Positions 39,677-42,274 of a stretch of 42,274 bases of DNA are shown here, one piece after another (position 1 is the first letter of the stretch; every line of letters begins with the position of its first letter). The notes below the pieces were generated by a model. The model worked only from the letters and a program-made list of their open reading frames with translations. It was not told the DNA's origin and ran no database searches. Source of the stretch: DTU018 sp964618175 (GTDB lineage Bacteria; Bacillota; Syntrophomonadia; Syntrophomonadales; Syntrophomonadaceae); contig CAZTZX010000008.1 in assembly GCA_964618175.1 (NCBI GenBank), positions 1-42,274 on the forward strand, read 5' to 3'. A program made the translations under genes and the position numbers.

Positions 39677-41296
39677 TTATTGGTCTCGCTCTATTTCTTC
39701 CAAGAGGTTGACATAGAGCAGCAGTTCCTCGCGGGAAGTAATATTGAGTTTAGAGTAGATATGTTTGCTGTGGGTTTTAATAGTATTGATACTCAGGTGG
39801 AGTGTTGCGGCGATTTCTTGGGCCGCGTTACCCTGGGCATAGAGGTCAAAGACCGATCGCTCCGAGGGCGAGAGGGTCTCGGTATTTTGGACAAACTCAT
39901 CGAGAAGAGAAAAGGACAAGTTTTTTTGTTTGGCGCCTTCATACAACTCCTCATTGCGATTAGCTAAAAACTCAATCAGATGATCTATCTCGGGTACTTT
40001 GGTTCGGGGAGCGGCGCTCAAGTCGTCTGATTTGATAATATCCAGGCCATCGGAGATGGGCCTTAAAAACCTTTTACTGATAAATAATGAAGCTATTATT
40101 CCTAATATGACCAAGAGCATCAGCAAGCCTATTAAAAGTAAATTCAAGTGGGTCATGGATGCCACCATATCCTTCTCTGGAATCATAAGCGCCGCTATCC
40201 ACTGCTCACTGGCAAAGGCAGATCCTTCCGGATACAAGCGCACCGGGGTGTGCAATCCCCAGAAAGAAGTGTTTTCGTCCTGCTGGTAGGTGTAAAAAGA
40301 ACGCCGGTTTTTAGAAACAGTGAGAGGCGATTCGCTTTTTGACATGAGCCGGGATGAATAACCACCTGCTACCATGGCCTGTTGTAGGTTGATGCTGGAG
40401 TCGTGATAAGGAGCGAGAATATAGAACAAACTATTATAATAGCTGGCCTGCGGCATATAAGACAGCTTAAAAAACATGCTGCTTATGTCTAGTCCACAAA
40501 CACCGAAAACATTACCCTGGGAATCAATTAGGGGCACTGAGCAGAGCATGGCTTCTTCACTGGTTCCTGGGATACTTAGGGTTGGAGTCCAATAGTAGAG
40601 ACGCGATAAAGGCAGTTCTCGGTGAGTCCGCGCTGCTTCCATAGGCAGATGATAAAAGGGAGCCTCACTAACATCAAACTCCATTTTCCACTCAGTGTGC
40701 AGGGCTAGTGAGTTATTGCGGCCCAGGCTGGGAAAACCTCGCAGTACAATAATAGTAGGCTGGGAAGCATTCATTATATTGGGCTCCATATTTTTCAAGT
40801 ATAGGCCGGCTTTAGAGTTATGCGAATTATGAAGAGAGGGGTTAACGGTAGCATCCAAAATAAAAAAGATGCCACTGCTTTTGGACTTCTCTAAGGAAAA
40901 GTAGGCAATGTCGAACTGATCCGCTATGATTCTTTCTAATTTTTCGGGGTGATTGGGTAAATCCGAAACCGATATTCCTAATTGCCCCGCTTTTTCTTCA
41001 ATCTTGCGTGATAATTCTTTGGAGAACTGGATGGCTTGAACTGAATGCTCTCCATATTGCTGAGAGATTTCTTCAGAAGTATGAAGGAGGTCATTTTCAA
41101 CTAGCCTCTCGCTCTCGGCCAGACCAGCGGTGAAAGTACCGGTGATCAATAGAATGGCTATTACTCCCAAAACAATGGTGATTACCACGACAATTAATAA
41201 TAGGAATAGCCTGATCCTCAATGTTAAACCGTCTGCCGCCGAAGCGGTCAATTGTTCTTTTATATAATTGCTTTGCTTATGCAATCTGTTATTCAA
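39677..41296 (-). CDS. Membrane-bound one-component regulator with extracellular sensor and LuxR HTH
   Basis: 539 aa with an unusual layout: a helix (about 28-52), a roughly 325-residue extracytoplasmic sensor resembling a double-Cache domain (LYYWTPTLSIPG.., VFGVCGLDISSMFF), a second helix (about 382-406), a linker, and a C-terminal LuxR-type helix-turn-helix (LSPSERSVFDLYAQGNAAQE.., about 473-531). It has no kinase or receiver, so it would transduce a signal straight to DNA from the membrane. The start is TTG with GGGG upstream. It is encoded 26 bp after a solute-binding-protein gene, which suggests they sense one ligand together (inference). Confidence 0.85.
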   Translation of the reverse strand: MNNRLHKQSNYIKEQLTASAADGLTLRIRLFLLLIVVVITIVLGVIAILLITGTFTAGLAESERLVENDLLHTSEEISQQYGEHSVQAIQFSKELSRKIEEKAGQLGISVSDLPNHPEKLERIIADQFDIAYFSLEKSKSSGIFFILDATVNPSLHNSHNSKAGLYLKNMEPNIMNASQPTIIVLRGFPSLGRNNSLALHTEWKMEFDVSEAPFYHLPMEAARTHRELPLSRLYYWTPTLSIPGTSEEAMLCSVPLIDSQGNVFGVCGLDISSMFFKLSYMPQASYYNSLFYILAPYHDSSINLQQAMVAGGYSSRLMSKSESPLTVSKNRRSFYTYQQDENTSFWGLHTPVRLYPEGSAFASEQWIAALMIPEKDMVASMTHLNLLLIGLLMLLVILGIIASLFISKRFLRPISDGLDIIKSDDLSAAPRTKVPEIDHLIEFLANRNEELYEGAKQKNLSFSLLDEFVQNTETLSPSERSVFDLYAQGNAAQEIAATLHLSINTIKTHSKHIYSKLNITSREELLLYVNLLEEIERDQ

Positions 41297-41322
41297 AGGA
41301 AACAGCCCCGTTACTAATAAAA

Positions 41323-42274
41323 CTAGCTTTCCGAAAGCCTATTCATAAAGGTCTCTAAGGCAGCAGGAGCCACCTTTTCATTGGCGGTGTTTTCATCATT
41401 GGCCTTAAGGTGATCTATATAAGAGGCGTGGGAAGCTGCGGTTACTTCTCTGAGCTGGCTTTCATATTCCTGCTGCATTTCATCAATTCCATCGAACAAG
41501 GGGGGGATGTAGAATTTATATTCCTTCTGCATTATCCGGCTAGTTTGTAGCAGTTTCTTTATGTTTTTATTTGACACTTTAGCTATCTCTTGAGACATGA
41601 TTTCTCCAAAGGCCGCTTCAGTTACAGGGAGATAACCAGTAGATGAAACAAAGCCCAGGTTGTTTTCTGGATTGGTAAACCATTTTAGAAATACCCCGGC
41701 AGCGTATTCCTTTTCCGGGGTAGACTTTATAACACACATGCCGGCACCTCTTTGCATGGCCGCCTTTTGGCCGCCTTCAAAAACTGGATAGGGAAGGATG
41801 GCCAGTTCAGCTGGTTCCGAGGTATTATCCGCGTAAGTTACCGTGGGAGAGAAAAACGATACACCGGCAGTTGATCCCGTGGAGCATACTATATCACCGG
41901 TTTTAGCCAAGTCGGTAGCATAGCCGTCAAAAATCGCAAACTGACCTAAGACGGCTGATTGGTAATAACAATTCCATACTCTCTTATATTGGGGAGTGGC
42001 TAAGCCAAATTGGCGGTTGCTGATGAATTCAGCTCCCATTTGCTTACAGCCTATCAGAGAATAATTAAACAAGGAATCAGGGATGAAAAACATTTTGCCG
42101 TCATTAGCAATGGCAGGTGTTTGCTGGTCAGTCCAATCATAGTAAAGTGCTGCCGTGCGGGCAATGTCTTCAAAGGTGGTAAGATCCTGGATTTTCGCTC
42201 CCGTGTCCTGAGCAAACCTATTGAATATGGTCGTGTTGACAAACAATACTTCAGTTGATTTGGCCGTAGGGAAG
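41323..42274 (-). CDS. Extracellular solute-binding protein, family 1 (partial)
   Basis: The reading frame is open to the window edge (FPTAKSTEVLFVNTTIFN..), so the N-terminus and signal peptide lie outside; about 316 residues are visible. Features are of family 1 binding proteins: GKMFFIPDSLFNYSLIG, AAMQRGAGMCVIKSTPEKEY, AGVFLKWFTNPENN and STGYLPVTEAAF. It precedes the membrane-bound LuxR gene. It is either part of a sugar- or peptide-type importer upstream or a periplasmic co-sensor. Confidence 0.85.
   Translation of the reverse strand, partial: FPTAKSTEVLFVNTTIFNRFAQDTGAKIQDLTTFEDIARTAALYYDWTDQQTPAIANDGKMFFIPDSLFNYSLIGCKQMGAEFISNRQFGLATPQYKRVWNCYYQSAVLGQFAIFDGYATDLAKTGDIVCSTGSTAGVSFFSPTVTYADNTSEPAELAILPYPVFEGGQKAAMQRGAGMCVIKSTPEKEYAAGVFLKWFTNPENNLGFVSSTGYLPVTEAAFGEIMSQEIAKVSNKNIKKLLQTSRIMQKEYKFYIPPLFDGIDEMQQEYESQLREVTAASHASYIDHLKANDENTANEKVAPAALETFMNRLSES

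Noticed and set aside
1..42274. CRISPR arrays, tRNA or rRNA genes, insertion sequences, prophage or plasmid functions
   Set aside because: I saw no regularly spaced repeats, tRNA-like cloverleaf sequence, transposase or integrase genes, or replication genes anywhere in the window.

Overview
The window looks like a contig from a spore-forming, strictly anaerobic Firmicute, most likely a Syntrophomonas-like clostridial syntroph. The evidence is strong AGGAGG-type ribosome binding sites, CotF-like spore coat genes, an oxygen-sensitive hybrid cluster protein, a butyryl-CoA:acetate CoA-transferase opposite a 3-hydroxyacyl-CoA-dehydrogenase-like SDR, and selenium genes (YedF plus a UGA-containing gene). 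The genus is an inference. One 100-N scaffold gap (38517-38616) shows it is a draft assembly.

Layout. 1-2.4 kb: a 45-aa small ORF, a LysE-type exporter and an HtrA protease. 2.4-9.2 kb (minus strand): a surface-fibre locus with two SipW-type secreted subunits, an ER-type signal peptidase with a polytopic N-terminal extension, a DUF5305 protein, an LPXTG-anchored protein sharing a domain with one subunit, a DUF5658 membrane protein, and a nearby degenerate-receiver LuxR regulator. 9.3-15.4 kb: a sirtuin, a YedF/cysteine desulfurase pair, an Rrf2 regulator, and an hcp / PCP_red-CGGC / ferredoxin cluster. 15.4-15.7 kb: a stand-alone structured RNA gene, possibly 6S RNA. 15.9-21.5 kb: a FabG-like SDR, an aldo/keto reductase remnant, a HAD phosphatase, an MBL-fold hydrolase, a membrane metallophosphoesterase and a GH18 protein. 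21.6-27 kb: butyrate/acyl-CoA genes, thioredoxin, DegV, and the Psd/PssA phospholipid pair. 27-32.8 kb: a GT4 glycosyltransferase, a GH5-like hydrolase, a UGA-containing DUF1858 selenoprotein gene, a VanW protein and a DEAD-box helicase. 32.8-42.3 kb: a FetAB exporter, a chemoreceptor, spore coat genes, an SsuA/NMT1-type ABC transporter (ATPase broken by the gap), a membrane-bound LuxR regulator and a partial solute-binding protein.

The most unusual item is a 68-codon gene at 29734-29528 (minus) that conventional ORF calling misses because it contains an in-frame UGA. It encodes a hybrid-cluster-protein-associated redox domain with the CxxC motif turned into Cys-Leu-Gly-Sec, followed by a SECIS-like hairpin at a suitable distance. 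YedF and a cysteine desulfurase/selenocysteine-lyase-like enzyme (10.4-12.1 kb) and Hcp (12.8 kb) give it context. Second is the RNA gene at 15482-15706, with its own TTGCCA-17-TATACT promoter, an 11-12 bp closing stem that starts at the predicted +1, and an intrinsic terminator. Third is the fibre locus. Two secreted proteins also appear to start at AUA or AUU: a good Shine-Dalgarno and a full signal peptide are present, but no AUG/GUG/UUG lies at the right place.
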